From Luminiphilus syltensis NOR5-1B (GTDB lineage: Bacteria > Pseudomonadota > Gammaproteobacteria > Pseudomonadales > Halieaceae): a stretch of DNA of 64,000 nucleotides. Position numbers and translations under genes: made by a program. The DNA is taken from positions 2,636,714 through 2,700,713 of the forward strand of contig NZ_DS999411.1 in assembly GCF_000158175.1 (NCBI RefSeq), given 5' to 3'. This document shows, piece by piece, positions 43,088-55,813 of this stretch. The notes under the pieces were generated by a model, which was given only the letters and a program-made list of their open reading frames with translations, did not search any database and was not told the origin of the DNA. The stretch's first letter is position 1, and every line of letters begins with the position of its first letter.

Positions 43088-44483
43088 AATCGTCGTCGCT
43101 GGAGGTGCCGTTAAACCAGCCCAGGGACTCATGCAGCGTGACTACCGAGCCAATAATGAGCAGTGTAGGTGCCGCAGGCTGTGTCTCCTCAACGATACGG
43201 TGCATGGTGGATAGTGTCCCCGTAATGACTCGCTGATCGGGACGGGTGGCTTTTTCGATCACCGCCATGGGGGTGTCCCCCGCCCTGCCCGCCGCCATAA
43301 GTTCACGACAGATGATCTCCAATCCCGCGAGCCCCATATAAAATACCAGCGTCTCAGCGGGATTCAGAAACTGTGCCCACGGCAGGTTTAATTCGTAATT
43401 GCGCGTGTGGCCCGTGATAAAGCGTACCGACTGCGCGTGGTCCCGGTGGGTCAAAGGAATGCCGCCATAACAAGCCGCACCCGATGCTGCTGTAATACCG
43501 GGCACGACTTCAAAATCGATCCCGGCCTTCATCAGTCCTTCGATTTCCTCACCGCCGCGACCGAAGATAAACGGGTCACCTCCCTTGAGTCTCGCGACCC
43601 GTTTACCGGCCCTTGCATAGTCCACCAGTGCCTGATTGATTTGATCCTGCGGCATGGCGTGCTCAGAACGCTGTTTGCCAACGTAGATACGATCGGCATC
43701 ACGGCGAGCGAGCTCAAGAATGCCATCGCCGATGAGCCGATCATAAAGCACCACATCCGCGCGCTGCAGCAGGCGCAAGGCCTTGAATGTCATAAGGTCA
43801 GGATCACCGGGGCCCGCACCGATCAGATAGACCGCACCGTGAATCAGCGCACCGGGATCCTCCAGCGCCCGATCGAATCGACGACTGGCTTCAGCGACCT
43901 CCTGCCTCGCCAGAAGGTCGGTAATCGGGGAATCCACGATCGCTTCCCAAAACTGTCGACGATCGCCCTCCTCCGCAATCTCGCTACTCACACGATCCCG
44001 CTGCTCACCGTAAAAGCGCGCGGCGGCGCCATAGCCCGGTGGATACAACGTTTCCAGAGTGCTGCGAATGCGCCGAGCCATGACCGGACTGGCACCGCTT
44101 GAGGAAATGCCGACCAGCAGTGGATTTCGATCGACAATCGCGGGAATAATGAAGCTACACAGCGCCGGGCTGTCGACCACATTCACGGGAAGATTTGCCG
44201 CCCGACAGACCTGCGACACTTCAGCATTAACCGCAGTGTCATTGGTTGCGGCAATGACGGCTCGAAATTGATCCAGTGGCTTTTCTGGGCTCCATGGCGT
44301 TCGCTGGACTCTCGCAGAATCACCAACAAGGTCAGTAAGCTCAGCGCTGACCTCCGGTGCGACAACCGTAAGCACCGCGCCCGCGCGATGGAGGAGCCTT
44401 GCTTTGCGCGTGGCAATCTCTCCACCTCCCACAAGCAAAACGGGCTCGCCATCGAGCTTAAGGCAGACGGGAAGGTAGTCCAC
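43086..44483 (-). CDS. cysG: Siroheme synthase CysG (trifunctional)
   Basis: Makes siroheme from uroporphyrinogen III for sulfite and nitrite reductases. The 465-residue product has an N-terminal precorrin-2 dehydrogenase/ferrochelatase part ([48 protein letters not shown]) and a C-terminal uroporphyrinogen methyltransferase part ([26 protein letters not shown]-type [44 protein letters not shown]). GTG 44483 overlaps the serS stop as TAGTG. An upstream open frame to 44555 is not conserved. Confidence 0.96.
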   Translation of the reverse strand: MDYLPVCLKLDGEPVLLVGGGEIATRKARLLHRAGAVLTVVAPEVSAELTDLVGDSARVQRTPWSPEKPLDQFRAVIAATNDTAVNAEVSQVCRAANLPVNVVDSPALCSFIIPAIVDRNPLLVGISSSGASPVMARRIRSTLETLYPPGYGAAARFYGEQRDRVSSEIAEEGDRRQFWEAIVDSPITDLLARQEVAEASRRFDRALEDPGALIHGAVYLIGAGPGDPDLMTFKALRLLQRADVVLYDRLIGDGILELARRDADRIYVGKQRSEHAMPQDQINQALVDYARAGKRVARLKGGDPFIFGRGGEEIEGLMKAGIDFEVVPGITAASGAACYGGIPLTHRDHAQSVRFITGHTRNYELNLPWAQFLNPAETLVFYMGLAGLEIICRELMAAGRAGDTPMAVIEKATRPDQRVITGTLSTMHRIVEETQPAAPTLLIIGSVVTLHESLGWFNGTSSDDD

Positions 44484-45778
44484 TAGCGGATTACGTCGCT
44501 GCCGCGCATATAAGGCCTCAGGGCGGTGGGAATAGTTATGCTGCCGTCGGCACACTGATAGTTTTCTAGAATCGCTACCAGAGTCCGACCGACGGCCAGG
44601 CCCGATCCGTTTAGGGTATGGAGTAGCTCAGGCTTTCCTGTTTCCGGGTTACGCCACCGGGCCGACATTCGTCGCGCCTGGAAGTCACCGAAATTGGAGC
44701 AACTGGAGATCTCCCTAAAGGTATTTTGTGCGGGAAGCCAGACCTCAAGATCATAGGTGAGCTGCGCAGAAAAACCGAGATCACCACCACAGAGAATCAC
44801 TTTGCGATAGGGCAGCTCCAGTGCCTCAAGAATCGATTCCGCGTGTGCCGTCAAGCTCTCCAGTGCCGCATCAGACTGCTGCGGCCGAACTATCCGCACC
44901 AGCTCCACTTTTTCAAACTGGTGCTGGCGAATTAATCCGCGAGTATCTCTGCCGTAGCTGCCCGCCTCACTGCGAAAGCACGGCGTGTGCGCAACAAAAC
45001 GAAGCCCCTCCTCGCCCAATTCGTCGGCTTCAAAAATTCGGTCCCGACAGAGATTGGTTACGGGCACTTCTGCCGTGGGTATCAGGTAGTAGCCCTGATC
45101 CGAAACGATACGAAACAGGTCTTCCTCAAACTTCGGAAGCTGTCCCGTGCCCGCGAGGGACTCACGATTTACCAGATAGGGAACGTAGGTCTCGGTATAG
45201 CCATGATCCAGAGTGTGTCGATCGAGCATGAACTGCACCAGCGCACGCTGCAGCTGGGCCAGGGGCCCCGTCATGACGGCAAAACGGGAACCGGTGATCT
45301 TGACCGCGGCCTGGGTATCAAGGAAACCGAGGCCCTCTCCGAGATCGACGTGATCCTTGACCTCATAGTCGAAATTACGCGGACTACCCCAACGCTTTAC
45401 CTCGATATTATCGTTCTCGTCGGATCCCGCGGGAACCTGCTCATGTGGCACATTGGGCACGCTCATCAGTAGTGTTTCAAGCGCTGACTGAACCGCGTTG
45501 GCCGCTGCGGTAGCCGTATCAATCTCTGCGGCGATGCGATCGAGTTGCTGCTGCACCTCGGCTTTGGCCTCGTCGACGCTTTTACCCGCAGCAATCAGAG
45601 TACCGATTTGCCTGGACGCAGACTTACGCTCCGCCTGCAGCGATTGCGCTCGAACGTCAGCCTCGCGACGGCGCGATTCGAGATCCTTGAATTCGGTGAC
45701 GGGAAACTCGAAGCCCTTTCGCAGCAGTTGGGCGGCGATCGCTTCCGGATTTTTACGGACGGTTTTTGTATCGAGCAT
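44483..45778 (-). CDS. serS: Seryl-tRNA synthetase
   Basis: Class II synthetase charging tRNA-Ser and tRNA-Sec. The 431-residue product starts [19 protein letters not shown]; the long tRNA-binding coiled coil spans about 27-105. Motif regions: [16 protein letters not shown], motif 2 [20 protein letters not shown], and [15 protein letters not shown] with motif 3 [23 protein letters not shown] 45778 is chosen; the frame is open 120 bases further but that part is not conserved. In a minus-strand run ftsK-lolA-rarA-crcB-serS-cysG. Confidence 0.97.
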   Translation of the reverse strand: MLDTKTVRKNPEAIAAQLLRKGFEFPVTEFKDLESRRREADVRAQSLQAERKSASRQIGTLIAAGKSVDEAKAEVQQQLDRIAAEIDTATAAANAVQSALETLLMSVPNVPHEQVPAGSDENDNIEVKRWGSPRNFDYEVKDHVDLGEGLGFLDTQAAVKITGSRFAVMTGPLAQLQRALVQFMLDRHTLDHGYTETYVPYLVNRESLAGTGQLPKFEEDLFRIVSDQGYYLIPTAEVPVTNLCRDRIFEADELGEEGLRFVAHTPCFRSEAGSYGRDTRGLIRQHQFEKVELVRIVRPQQSDAALESLTAHAESILEALELPYRKVILCGGDLGFSAQLTYDLEVWLPAQNTFREISSCSNFGDFQARRMSARWRNPETGKPELLHTLNGSGLAVGRTLVAILENYQCADGSITIPTALRPYMRGSDVIR

Positions 45779-45843
45779 GGTCTCTATGACTGATGATTCT
45801 GAGGGCGCGCATGATAGCGCGTTGCGCTTGAGTTTTCTGCCTT

Positions 45844-46218
45844 TTAAGCCACGCCCCTGGCAAGATAAACACCTGCGGTCACACCGGCAAGGCAACAAAA
45901 AATACTGAGCGCGGCGTACAACACCCCATGGTAAATATCCCCCGCCTCAATCATATGCAGCATTTCGAGGGAAAAGGTCGAGAACGTGGTGAAAGCGCCA
46001 AAAAAGCCAATCACCAGCAAGGCGCGAAAATCCCCGTGTATCATGCCCCGCTCAAGAAGCACAAACAGCACCCCAATACCCAAGGAGCCCGTTACGTTGA
46101 CCAGTAAGGTGGCCAGGGGCCAGTCTTCAATGATGTAGTGGCGAACCAGCGCACCACTACCGAAACGCGCCATGGCACCCAGCGCCCCTCCCAATGCGAC
46201 CAATAGCCACTGGGTCAC
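45844..46218 (-). CDS. crcB: Fluoride ion exporter CrcB (Fluc)
   Basis: Small dual-topology fluoride channel protecting against fluoride. The 124-residue product has four membrane helices and the signatures [24 protein letters not shown] (pore Asn) and [15 protein letters not shown] (phenylalanine box and sodium site). The ATG overlaps the rarA stop by 4 bases, so it is part of that operon, which explains why no fluoride riboswitch is seen ahead of it. Confidence 0.95.
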   Translation of the reverse strand: MTQWLLVALGGALGAMARFGSGALVRHYIIEDWPLATLLVNVTGSLGIGVLFVLLERGMIHGDFRALLVIGFFGAFTTFSTFSLEMLHMIEAGDIYHGVLYAALSIFCCLAGVTAGVYLARGVA

Positions 46219-47552
46219 GATGAAGGGCCATCCACGGCGTTTTTATCCAATGCGCGCAGATGTTCAAGCTTTTGCCGCACTTTGAGCTCCAGACCGCGAT
46301 CGACTGGTCGATAAAAGCGAAGTCCTGTCAGCGACTCGGGAAGATAGTCCACGCCGGCAGCGTAACCCTCGGGCTCGTCATGGGGGTAGCGATAATTGTC
46401 ACCATAGCCACTGTCTTTCATTAACGGGGTCGGTGCATTCCTGAGATGCATGGGCACCTCCAGTGAGCCGCCTTCAGCGACCGCCTGCTGAGCCGCCTTG
46501 TAAGCTTCATAAACTGCATTGCTCTTTGCAGCACAGGCCATGTAGACCAGTGCTTGGGCTATAGCGAGCTCGCCTTCAGGACTTCCCAAACGCTCTTGTA
46601 CCTGCCAGGCATTGAGCGCCAGTTCGAGAGCCCGGGGATCGGCATTGCCGATATCCTCGGTGGCCATACGAATCGCCCGGCGGGCAACGTAGAAGGGATC
46701 ACAGCCGCCATCCATCATTCGGGCAAACCAGTACAGGGTGGCATCCGGATCGCTGCCACGCACTGATTTATGCAGCGCGCTGATCTGATCGTAAAAGGCC
46801 TCTCCCCCTTTATCGAATCGACGTGCCAGTCCCCGTGTAATTTCCTCGATGGTGGTCTCGGTGATGGTTGTACTTCCATTTTCAGCACTGGCGAGATCGA
46901 CGGCGAGTTCTAGCTGCCCCAGCGCGCGCCTCGCATCGCCATCAGCGGAAGCAACGAGTTGGGATAAGGCGTCGTCACTGACGGTCACGTCAGTAAATTC
47001 CGCCGCCAGTGCCGCACGGACTATCCGTGATAACTCGTCATCGGACAGCGGTTGAAGTTTGTACACCCGAGCACGGGAAAGTAATGCTGAATTCACCTCA
47101 AAAGAGGGATTTTCGGTGGTAGCCCCAATGAAAATCAACGTGCCATCTTCGACATAAGGAAGAAAGGCATCCTGCTGGGCTTTATTGAAACGATGGACTT
47201 CATCGACAAACAAGACGGTGGCTCTGCCCATGCCCCGCTCCTGACTGGCCCGAGCGACGACGTCGCGAATATCTTTAACGCCGGCCATGACTGCTGAGAT
47301 TTGCACGAACTCGGCATTGGCTTGATGGGCAGACAGTCGCGCGAGCGTGGTCTTGCCGGTTCCCGGCGGACCCCACAGAATGAAGGAATGTAAATCACCC
47401 CGCTCGATGGCCTCGCGCAAAGGCTTACCCGGTCCCAGCACGTGGACCTGCCCTACATAGTCTGCGAGGGCCGATGGTCGGCGACGGGCGGCAAGCGGTC
47501 GCGTTTTCGCCATACTGTCGTCTGCTGCAAACAGCGGCTGTTGATTGGCCAC
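46215..47552 (-). CDS. rarA: Replication-associated recombination protein A (RarA/MgsA)
   Basis: AAA+ ATPase acting at stalled replication forks, related to clamp-loader subunits. The 445-residue product has PLAARRRPSALADYVGQ, Walker A WGPPGTGKTTLA, Walker B VLFVDEVHRFNKAQQDAFLP, sensor 1 FIGATTENPSFEVNSALLSR and the C-terminal tetramerisation region (YFARMMDGGCDPFYVARR). The start overlaps or abuts the end of lolA with 2 bases between; a second ATG 13 codons on is possible. The lolA-rarA-(crcB)-serS order is typical of gammaproteobacteria. Confidence 0.96.
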   Translation of the reverse strand: MANQQPLFAADDSMAKTRPLAARRRPSALADYVGQVHVLGPGKPLREAIERGDLHSFILWGPPGTGKTTLARLSAHQANAEFVQISAVMAGVKDIRDVVARASQERGMGRATVLFVDEVHRFNKAQQDAFLPYVEDGTLIFIGATTENPSFEVNSALLSRARVYKLQPLSDDELSRIVRAALAAEFTDVTVSDDALSQLVASADGDARRALGQLELAVDLASAENGSTTITETTIEEITRGLARRFDKGGEAFYDQISALHKSVRGSDPDATLYWFARMMDGGCDPFYVARRAIRMATEDIGNADPRALELALNAWQVQERLGSPEGELAIAQALVYMACAAKSNAVYEAYKAAQQAVAEGGSLEVPMHLRNAPTPLMKDSGYGDNYRYPHDEPEGYAAGVDYLPESLTGLRFYRPVDRGLELKVRQKLEHLRALDKNAVDGPSS

Positions 47553-47554
47553 CC

Positions 47555-48175
47555 TCAGCGCCTCCCAGTGCCCTGCTCGACCAATTCAATATGGGGCGGT
47601 AACTGCATCACAAACAAGGTGGCATCGGGGAGTTCGCCAACATCCGGGGTGAGGTCGACTGAGATGGTCTGCTCCAGCGAATCCAGTACTTCGATAGATG
47701 ATGGAACATCCCCCTCGAAGTGGATGCGTAGCCGCCTGAACGGCGCGCTGAAGTCGGCTTTAGGTGTCAGTACCAGGTTGTCGAGGGAGGCTTCCAGCAC
47801 ATAGTGCTCGCTGAGCTGGGCCCGAGAACGGGTGAGCAACTGCATGGGTGAAAGCATCTCAGGATCAAGCGGTCGCCGGGTCGCAGTTTCAAGGTCGCGA
47901 TCGAGCTGCCATAAATCCTGTCCATCACTGATTATTAGCTGACTGCCCGGTGCAGTAATCTCCCAGCGGAAGAAATGCGGCGTCAGGATGGCGAAGCGTC
48001 CTTCACTCGACCCGAGGGAGACACCATCGGCATCCACCAACTGCTGTTGAAAACTGCCCTGCAGACCCTCCGAGGGTAGCAGCCGATCGTCCGGGCCCGC
48101 CGCGACTGCAAGGTGAAACCATAGGCCCGATAGCAGCAATAAAAGACGGAGTGAGCGGTACCGCATCAGGCGCAT
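47555..48175 (-). CDS. lolA: Outer-membrane lipoprotein carrier protein LolA
   Basis: Periplasmic chaperone taking lipoproteins from LolCDE to LolB. The 206-residue product has a signal peptide (about 1-25, LRLLLLLSGLWFHLAVAAG) and the LolA fold (LQGSFQQQLVDADGVSLGSS, RFAILTPHFFRWEITAPGSQLIISDGQDLWQLD). The ATG at 48175 shares one base with the ftsK TGA; an in-frame TTG immediately before it is not needed. It ends 2 bases before rarA. Confidence 0.94.
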   Translation of the reverse strand: MRLMRYRSLRLLLLLSGLWFHLAVAAGPDDRLLPSEGLQGSFQQQLVDADGVSLGSSEGRFAILTPHFFRWEITAPGSQLIISDGQDLWQLDRDLETATRRPLDPEMLSPMQLLTRSRAQLSEHYVLEASLDNLVLTPKADFSAPFRRLRIHFEGDVPSSIEVLDSLEQTISVDLTPDVGELPDATLFVMQLPPHIELVEQGTGRR

Positions 48176-50517
48176 CAATCCTCCATCGGAGGTGGCGCGA
48201 GCACCTCACGCTGACCGTTGGTACCCATCTCGGTGACCACGCCGGCGCTTTCCATCGCCTCAATCAGGCGTGCGGCCCGGTTATAACCGATACGTAATTT
48301 GCGTTGAACGCTGGAGATCGATGCACGGCGTGACTTGCATACATAGTGCACGGCCTCATCGTAGAGTGCATCCGCCTCAGGGTCATCGTTATCCGATGCC
48401 GCCGACTGCAGTTCCCCTGCCGTCACCGGTGTTTGCCCGCCCTCATCCAATAATCCCTCGATGAATTGAGGCTCCCCGCGCTGCTTCCAATCGGCCACCA
48501 CCCGATGGACTTCGTCATCGGAACAAAACGCACCGTGCACCCGCTGCGGCACACTAGACCCCGAGGGCAAATACAGCATGTCGCCATAGCCGAGAAGTTG
48601 CTCTGCTCCACCCTGATCGAGGATGGTTCTCGAATCGACCTTGGAGCTGACCGAGAAAGCGATACGCGTCGGTATATTGGCCTTGATCAGACCCGTGATG
48701 ACGTCCACCGAAGGTCTTTGGGTGGCGAGGATCAGATGAATACCTGCAGCGCGCGCTTTTTGCGCAATACGCGCGATCAGCTCCTCGACCTTCTTGCCGA
48801 CAATCATCATCATGTCGGCAAATTCGTCAATCACGACAACAATACTGGGCAGTTTCTCGAGGTCCGGATGGACCTGATCCTCTTCCGCGGTCATCGACAG
48901 GGGGTCGGGCTTCCAGGTGGGATCCGGAATCGGTTCTCCCGCTTTTGCCGCATCAGCCACCTTGCGGTTGTAGCCCGCCAGATTCCGCACCCCGAGCATC
49001 GACATTAACTTGTACCGTCGCTCCATTTCTGCCACGCACCAGCGCAGGCCGTTGGCGGCATCCTTCATGTCGGTAATCACCGGAGTCAGGAGATGGGGAA
49101 TCCCATCGTAAACCGACAGCTCGAGCATCTTGGGATCAACCAGAATGAGCCGACAATCCTCGGGGCCCGCTTTATACAGAAGGCTGACCAACATGCAGTT
49201 TACGCCTACCGATTTACCCGAGCCCGTGGTTCCGGCGACCAATAGGTGGGGCATCTTGCCCAGATCCGCAACAATGGGCACACCGGCAATATCGTGCCCG
49301 AGGGCCAGTGTGAGCGGAGACTTGGACTCGTCGAAGGTGCGCGAAGCGAGCACCTCCTTGAAGTTGACGGTTTGTCGATCGGCGTTGGGAATCTCGATTC
49401 CCACAACACTTTTACCGGGAATCACCTCAACCACGCGAACCGAAATGACGGCCAACGACCGCGCGACATCCTTGGCGAGGTTGGAGATCCGAGACACCTT
49501 CACCCCCGCCGCTGGCTGGATCTCAAAGCGGGTGACCACCGGACCGGGATAAACCGCAGTCACTTCAGCCGTCACACCAAAATCCGCGAGTTTTAACTCA
49601 AGTAGCCGTGACAGCGACTCGAGCTCCGCCTTGGAATAACCGCGGGGACCGTCTTCGGTGGGCGCATCAAGCAGCCCCAATGGCGGTAGCTCGCCGCTTA
49701 TTGGCGTATTGAACAGGGGCTGTTGCTTTTCTTTCTCGACCCGCTTTCCGACTTCAGGTTTGGACTGTAATGCTTTGATCTTTGGCGGTTTTCTCTTGCG
49801 CTCTTTTTCAACATGCTGCTCGATTTGCGCCTTTCGCACCTCGAGTTGCTTTTCCCGCGCCCGTCGGTCCGCAATCTGGTCGCGGGTAGTGACGACGAAT
49901 TGCACGCTCCGGTCCCAGGCCAGCAAGCAGAAGGCACCGATGCCCTGGGACAGGCGAAGCCAGCTGATATCGGCAAAAACGGTCAGCCCAAGCAAGAGCA
50001 CGGCGACGAGGATCAGTCGGGCGCCCACCGGGCTGAAGGCCGTATCAAAACCACCCCCAATCCCCGAACCCAAAATACCGCCATCCCCCTGGGGCAACCC
50101 CGAACCGCCCGAGTCATTGAGCGATGCCAGCGCCGTAAAGGCGATCACCACGAGCACCAGCCCGAGTGCGCGCAGGCCTATATAGGACCAGTCAATCGGC
50201 CGATGATCGTCGTTGGCGAGGAGAATGCCGAACGCCCGGGAGGCGAGGAGTACCGGCACCAGATAAGCGGCGTAACCGAGCAGAGAGAAACAGACATCCG
50301 CCAGAAACGCACCCGTGATCCCGCCGAGATTATTGACCTCGCTGCTCACCGCGCTCGCCGACCATCCCGGATCCTGAGGGCTGTAGGACAAAAGGGCCAT
50401 AAGAACAAACAGGCACCCCGCTCCCACGGCGATGAACAGCGCGTCCCGCAGACGCCTGCGGGGGTGATCACCCCGCTGAAGCGCTGCTTCCGAATTTTGT
50501 TTTGCTGCTTTGGCCAA
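48175..50517 (-). CDS. ftsK: DNA translocase FtsK
   Basis: Septal DNA pump coordinating chromosome dimer resolution with division. The 780-residue product has about four or five N-terminal membrane helices (26-190), a short charged linker (about 215-275, rich in Lys/Glu), and the motor: alpha/beta domains with Walker [11 protein letters not shown] and Walker [13 protein letters not shown], and the C-terminal gamma winged helix ([20 protein letters not shown]) that reads KOPS and activates XerCD. Divergent from trxB. Confidence 0.96.
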   Translation of the reverse strand: MAKAAKQNSEAALQRGDHPRRRLRDALFIAVGAGCLFVLMALLSYSPQDPGWSASAVSSEVNNLGGITGAFLADVCFSLLGYAAYLVPVLLASRAFGILLANDDHRPIDWSYIGLRALGLVLVVIAFTALASLNDSGGSGLPQGDGGILGSGIGGGFDTAFSPVGARLILVAVLLLGLTVFADISWLRLSQGIGAFCLLAWDRSVQFVVTTRDQIADRRAREKQLEVRKAQIEQHVEKERKRKPPKIKALQSKPEVGKRVEKEKQQPLFNTPISGELPPLGLLDAPTEDGPRGYSKAELESLSRLLELKLADFGVTAEVTAVYPGPVVTRFEIQPAAGVKVSRISNLAKDVARSLAVISVRVVEVIPGKSVVGIEIPNADRQTVNFKEVLASRTFDESKSPLTLALGHDIAGVPIVADLGKMPHLLVAGTTGSGKSVGVNCMLVSLLYKAGPEDCRLILVDPKMLELSVYDGIPHLLTPVITDMKDAANGLRWCVAEMERRYKLMSMLGVRNLAGYNRKVADAAKAGEPIPDPTWKPDPLSMTAEEDQVHPDLEKLPSIVVVIDEFADMMMIVGKKVEELIARIAQKARAAGIHLILATQRPSVDVITGLIKANIPTRIAFSVSSKVDSRTILDQGGAEQLLGYGDMLYLPSGSSVPQRVHGAFCSDDEVHRVVADWKQRGEPQFIEGLLDEGGQTPVTAGELQSAASDNDDPEADALYDEAVHYVCKSRRASISSVQRKLRIGYNRAARLIEAMESAGVVTEMGTNGQREVLAPPPMED

Positions 50518-50702
50518 AGCCAGACATCCTTATTGCGAAAGGCAAATGCTACCACAGCCCCTTGTCTTCGCGGTCCGTCGAATTGCCATGAAATTCAAAT
50601 GCTTGCGCTACTTTTGGTAGCGGCGCGCCAAACTTTGCCGATACCGCAGCAGTGTATTACCCTTGCACCCCTTTAGCTGCTTTATTTAACCCTGCACTTT
50701 AG

Positions 50703-52455
<1,753 letters not shown>

Positions 52456-52459
<4 letters not shown>

Positions 52460-53223
52460 CGGCGTCATTGCGCGAAATCAAGGTGTACACCACCTTCCCC
52501 CACGACTGCAGTTATCTCGATGGTCGCGAAGCTACGACGCTTTTTGTCGATCCCCGGCAGAAGATAAACCAGCGGCTTTACACCCAGCTTTCACTGCTCG
52601 GGTTTCGCCGCAGCGGCGATCACGTTTATCGTCCCCATTGCGATCGCTGCAACGCCTGTGTTCCGTCACGGATCGATATCGCTGAATTTCGGCTGAGTCG
52701 ATCCCAAAGGCGTATTCTGAATCGGAATCACGATATCACGGTCGCTCGATCAGAGCATATTTTCGACGACGAAACCTATGCCCTCTACCACCGCTACATC
52801 GAGCAGCGTCACGCCGATGGTGATATGTATCCGCCAGACCGCGATCAATATGAATCCTTTCTCAACAATGGGCTGGGGTGCACCGAGTATTACCGGTTTT
52901 CGCTGGGAGACCAGTTGGTCGGGGTGAGCGTCGTCGATGTCATGGAAGATGGACTATCCGCCATTTACACCTTCTACGATCCCGACCACGAGCGCAGAAG
53001 CCTGGGGACATTTGCGGTACTGCATCAGCTCGAAGAGGCTCGACGCCGAGCCCTGCCCTATGTGTACCTGGGGTTCTGGATCGAAGAGTCGCCCAAGATG
53101 AGCTACAAATCGAAATTCAACGCCCTGGAAATTCTGAAAGGTGGTGAATGGCGCCGGCTGCAGGCCTCTGCAGCCGATCAGGACACCACAGAACCGGTGC
53201 GGAACCTGATGCTTAATCGGTAA
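52456..53223 (+). CDS. bpt: Aspartate/glutamate leucyltransferase Bpt (arginyl-transferase family)
   Basis: Transfers Leu to proteins with N-terminal Asp or Glu (bacterial Bpt of the ATE1 family), feeding them to ClpS/ClpAP. The 255-residue product has the N-terminal ATE region with the conserved cysteines (FPHDCSYLDGREATTLFVDP, RPHCDRCNACVPSRIDI) and the GNAT-like C-terminal half (VVDVMEDGLSAIYTFYDPD, YVYLGFWIEESPKMSYKSKF). The TTG start overlaps the aat stop (TTGA). The aat-bpt-infA-clpA-clpS arrangement is a compact N-end-rule cluster. Confidence 0.95.
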
Positions 53224-53272
53224 CGCGACCGATAGCACAACAATGCCGCTTTCTCAGTGCGCCGCTTTCGGT

Positions 53273-53278
53273 TAAAGT
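53273..53278 (+). promoter_or_regulatory. Possible -10 box of infA
   Basis: TAAAGT in GGTTAAAGTGCGCGCC, 35 bases before the infA ATG and in a short gap after bpt. GC-rich bases just downstream resemble a stringent-type discriminator. No good -35 match is seen, so this is tentative. Confidence 0.35.
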
Positions 53279-53313
53279 GCGCGCCTGTTTTTATCGTAAA
53301 GGAAACGCGCCGC

Positions 53314-53532
53314 ATGGCGAAAGAAGATCAAATTGAAATGGAAGGCGAGATTGTAGAAACCCTTCCGAATACCACTTTTCGGGTCAAACTGGAAAACGGG
53401 CACGTGGTTACGGCACATATCTCGGGAAAAATGCGCAAGCACTACATCAGAATCCTGACGGGTGACAAAGTACGGGTGGAAGTCACGCCCTATGATTTGA
53501 CCAAAGGCCGTATTACTTACCGAGAGCGCTGA
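53314..53532 (+). CDS. infA: Translation initiation factor IF-1
   Basis: Binds the 30S A site during initiation. The product is 72 residues, the universal length: [58 protein letters not shown] (OB fold). AAAGGAA lies upstream of ATG 53314; an upstream in-frame extension to 53257 is not conserved. Its stop codon is immediately followed, with no spacer, by the stop codon of clpA on the other strand. Confidence 0.97.
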   Translation: MAKEDQIEMEGEIVETLPNTTFRVKLENGHVVTAHISGKMRKHYIRILTGDKVRVEVTPYDLTKGRITYRER

Positions 53533-55809
53533 TCAGACGCTGACCTCTGAGGGCTTCTCTGCCCGCACCGAGACCAACAAGTCACTGCGGTCATCCTTCA
53601 TGCTCACCACGGCGCTACCGCCCTTGCTGAGCTCTCCGAACAGCACCATGTCGGCAAGCGGCTTCTTAATGTGCTCCTGGATAACACGGGCCATGGGCCT
53701 TGCTCCCATGGTTCGGTCATAGCCCTTCTCTACCAACCAGAGGCGAGCTTCTTCGTCCACCTCAAGATCAACACCCTTCTCGTCCAACTGACCCTGCAGT
53801 TCGGTGAGAAACTTGTCGACCACGGTCAAGATAACGTCTTCTCCCAACGGCTCAAACGGCACTATCGCGTCGAGTCGATTGCGGAATTCCGGGGTGAAAG
53901 TACGATTAATCGCCTCGAGCGAATCGGTACTGTGATCCTGCTCGGTAAAGCCAATAGAGCGACGGCTCACATTCTCGGCACCGGCGTTGGTCGTCATCAC
54001 CAGTATCACATTGCGGAAATCCGCCTTGCGACCATTGTTGTCGGTCAGGGTCCCGTGGTCCATCACCTGCAGTAGCAGGTTAAACACTTCGGGGTGGGCT
54101 TTTTCGATTTCATCGAGCAACACCACCGAATGCGGATGCTTGGTGACCGCATCGGTTAGCAGCCCGCCCTGATCGTAACCGACATAGCCCGGAGGCGCAC
54201 CGATCAGCCGCGATACCGTGTGTCGCTCCATGTATTCGGACATATCAAACCGGGATAACTCAAGTCCCAGCTGCATTGCCAGCTGTTTGGTCACCTCGGT
54301 CTTGCCCACCCCGGTAGGGCCGGCCAGCAGGAAGGAGCCTATGGGCTTATCGCCCGATCGCAACCCCGCTCGCGCGAGCTTGATGGCAGCAACAAGGCTC
54401 GAAATCGCTTTATTCTGACCAAAAACAACCATTTGCAGATTGGGTTCCAGCTTCTCCAACAGTGATTTGTCGTCGGAGGTTACGGTTTTGGGGGGAATGC
54501 GGGCAATCTTGGCGATAATGCTTTCAATATCACCGGGGCCAATAACCTTCTTGCGTTTCGAGGGGGCCTGAAGTTGCTGGTAGGCGCCCGCCTCGTCAAT
54601 GACGTCGATGGCCTTATCCGGCAGGAAACGATCGGTGATGTAGCGCGACGCCATTTCGACAGCGGTGCGCAGCGAACGGTCGGAGTAACGCAATCCGTGG
54701 TGCTCTTCAAATCGGGATTTCAGGCCCTTGAGAATCTTGTAGGCGTCGTCGACCGAAGGCTCAAGCACATCGACCTTCTGAAAACGACGACTGAGCGCCT
54801 TGTCTTTGTCAAAAATTCCACGGTATTCAGCGAAAGTCGTCGAGCCGATACAGCGCATCTTGCCCGAGCTGAGCAACGGCTTGAGTAGATTGCTCGCGTC
54901 CATGACACCGCCCGAGGCCGCACCGGCGCCGATAATCGTGTGTATTTCATCGATAAACAGGATCGAGTGATCGCGTTCTTTCAGGTCTGCCAGCAGACCC
55001 TTGAACCGCTTCTCGAAATCGCCACGGTATTTGGTACCCGCCAACAGCGCACCGAGATCCAATGAGTACACCACCGCGTCCTTGAGTATTTCAGGAACGT
55101 CACCATCAACAATCAGTTTCGCCAGGCCTTCAGCGATTGCGGTCTTTCCAACGCCCGACTCGCCGACCAGCAGTGGGTTATTTTTGCGCCGGCGCGCCAG
55201 AATCTGGGCAACGCGCTCCACTTCCTCGAGCCGCCCGATAAGCGGGTCGATGTTGCCCTCCCGCGCTTCCGCGTTCAAATCGGTAGCGTAGGTGTCGAGG
55301 GGACTGGCATCAGCACCGCCCGCGTCTTCACTGGTATCGCTCTCGGTTCGTTCGATACCCTCGCCTTCTTCATCGGGTTTAGCGATGCCGTGGGTGATGT
55401 AATTCACGACATCCAGTCGAGAGACATCCTGGGATTTCAGGAAGAAAACGGCCTGGGATTCCTGTTCTGAAAAGATGGCCACCAGAATATTGGCGCCGGT
55501 TACTTCGTTTTTTCCCGAACTCTGGACGTGAAAAACGGCCCGTTGCAGCACCCGCTGGAAACCGAGTGTGGGCTGGGTTTCTACCGCCTCGTCATCGTCG
55601 GGCAGCAGCGGCGTGGTGGCGTCGATAAACTCAACCAGATCGCCCCGCAGCGCTTCCAGATCGACACTACAGGCTTTCAACACCGCGATCGCCGCCGTAT
55701 CGTCCAGCAGCGACAGGAGCAGGTGCTCCACGGTAATGAATTCATGGCGACGACCCCGGGCATTGCGGAACGTCTCGTTCAGCGTTTGTTCCAGGTCTTT
55801 GCTTAGCAT
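53533..55809 (-). CDS. clpA: ATP-dependent Clp protease ATPase subunit ClpA
   Basis: Hexameric AAA+ unfoldase feeding ClpP. The 758-residue product has the ClpS-binding N domain (1-145; NETFRNARGRRHEFITVEHLLL), first ATPase Walker A GESGVGKTAIAEGLA with Walker B SILFIDEIHTIIG, and second ATPase Walker A GPTGVGKTEVTKQLA with SVVLLDEIEKAHPEVFNLLL; the IGL-type ClpP loop lies after the second module region (SIGFTEQ). It is preceded by clpS, its adaptor, with 4 bases between. Confidence 0.97.
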   Translation of the reverse strand: MLSKDLEQTLNETFRNARGRRHEFITVEHLLLSLLDDTAAIAVLKACSVDLEALRGDLVEFIDATTPLLPDDDEAVETQPTLGFQRVLQRAVFHVQSSGKNEVTGANILVAIFSEQESQAVFFLKSQDVSRLDVVNYITHGIAKPDEEGEGIERTESDTSEDAGGADASPLDTYATDLNAEAREGNIDPLIGRLEEVERVAQILARRRKNNPLLVGESGVGKTAIAEGLAKLIVDGDVPEILKDAVVYSLDLGALLAGTKYRGDFEKRFKGLLADLKERDHSILFIDEIHTIIGAGAASGGVMDASNLLKPLLSSGKMRCIGSTTFAEYRGIFDKDKALSRRFQKVDVLEPSVDDAYKILKGLKSRFEEHHGLRYSDRSLRTAVEMASRYITDRFLPDKAIDVIDEAGAYQQLQAPSKRKKVIGPGDIESIIAKIARIPPKTVTSDDKSLLEKLEPNLQMVVFGQNKAISSLVAAIKLARAGLRSGDKPIGSFLLAGPTGVGKTEVTKQLAMQLGLELSRFDMSEYMERHTVSRLIGAPPGYVGYDQGGLLTDAVTKHPHSVVLLDEIEKAHPEVFNLLLQVMDHGTLTDNNGRKADFRNVILVMTTNAGAENVSRRSIGFTEQDHSTDSLEAINRTFTPEFRNRLDAIVPFEPLGEDVILTVVDKFLTELQGQLDEKGVDLEVDEEARLWLVEKGYDRTMGARPMARVIQEHIKKPLADMVLFGELSKGGSAVVSMKDDRSDLLVSVRAEKPSEVSV

Positions 55810-55813
55810 GGTC

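Noticed and set aside
45844-46218. Fluoride riboswitch for crcB
   Set aside because: crcB overlaps rarA and is read as part of its operon; there is no untranslated leader to hold a riboswitch.
49813-50676. 287-codon open frame antisense to ftsK
   Set aside because: Overlaps the certain FtsK N-terminal region and has low-complexity polar composition.
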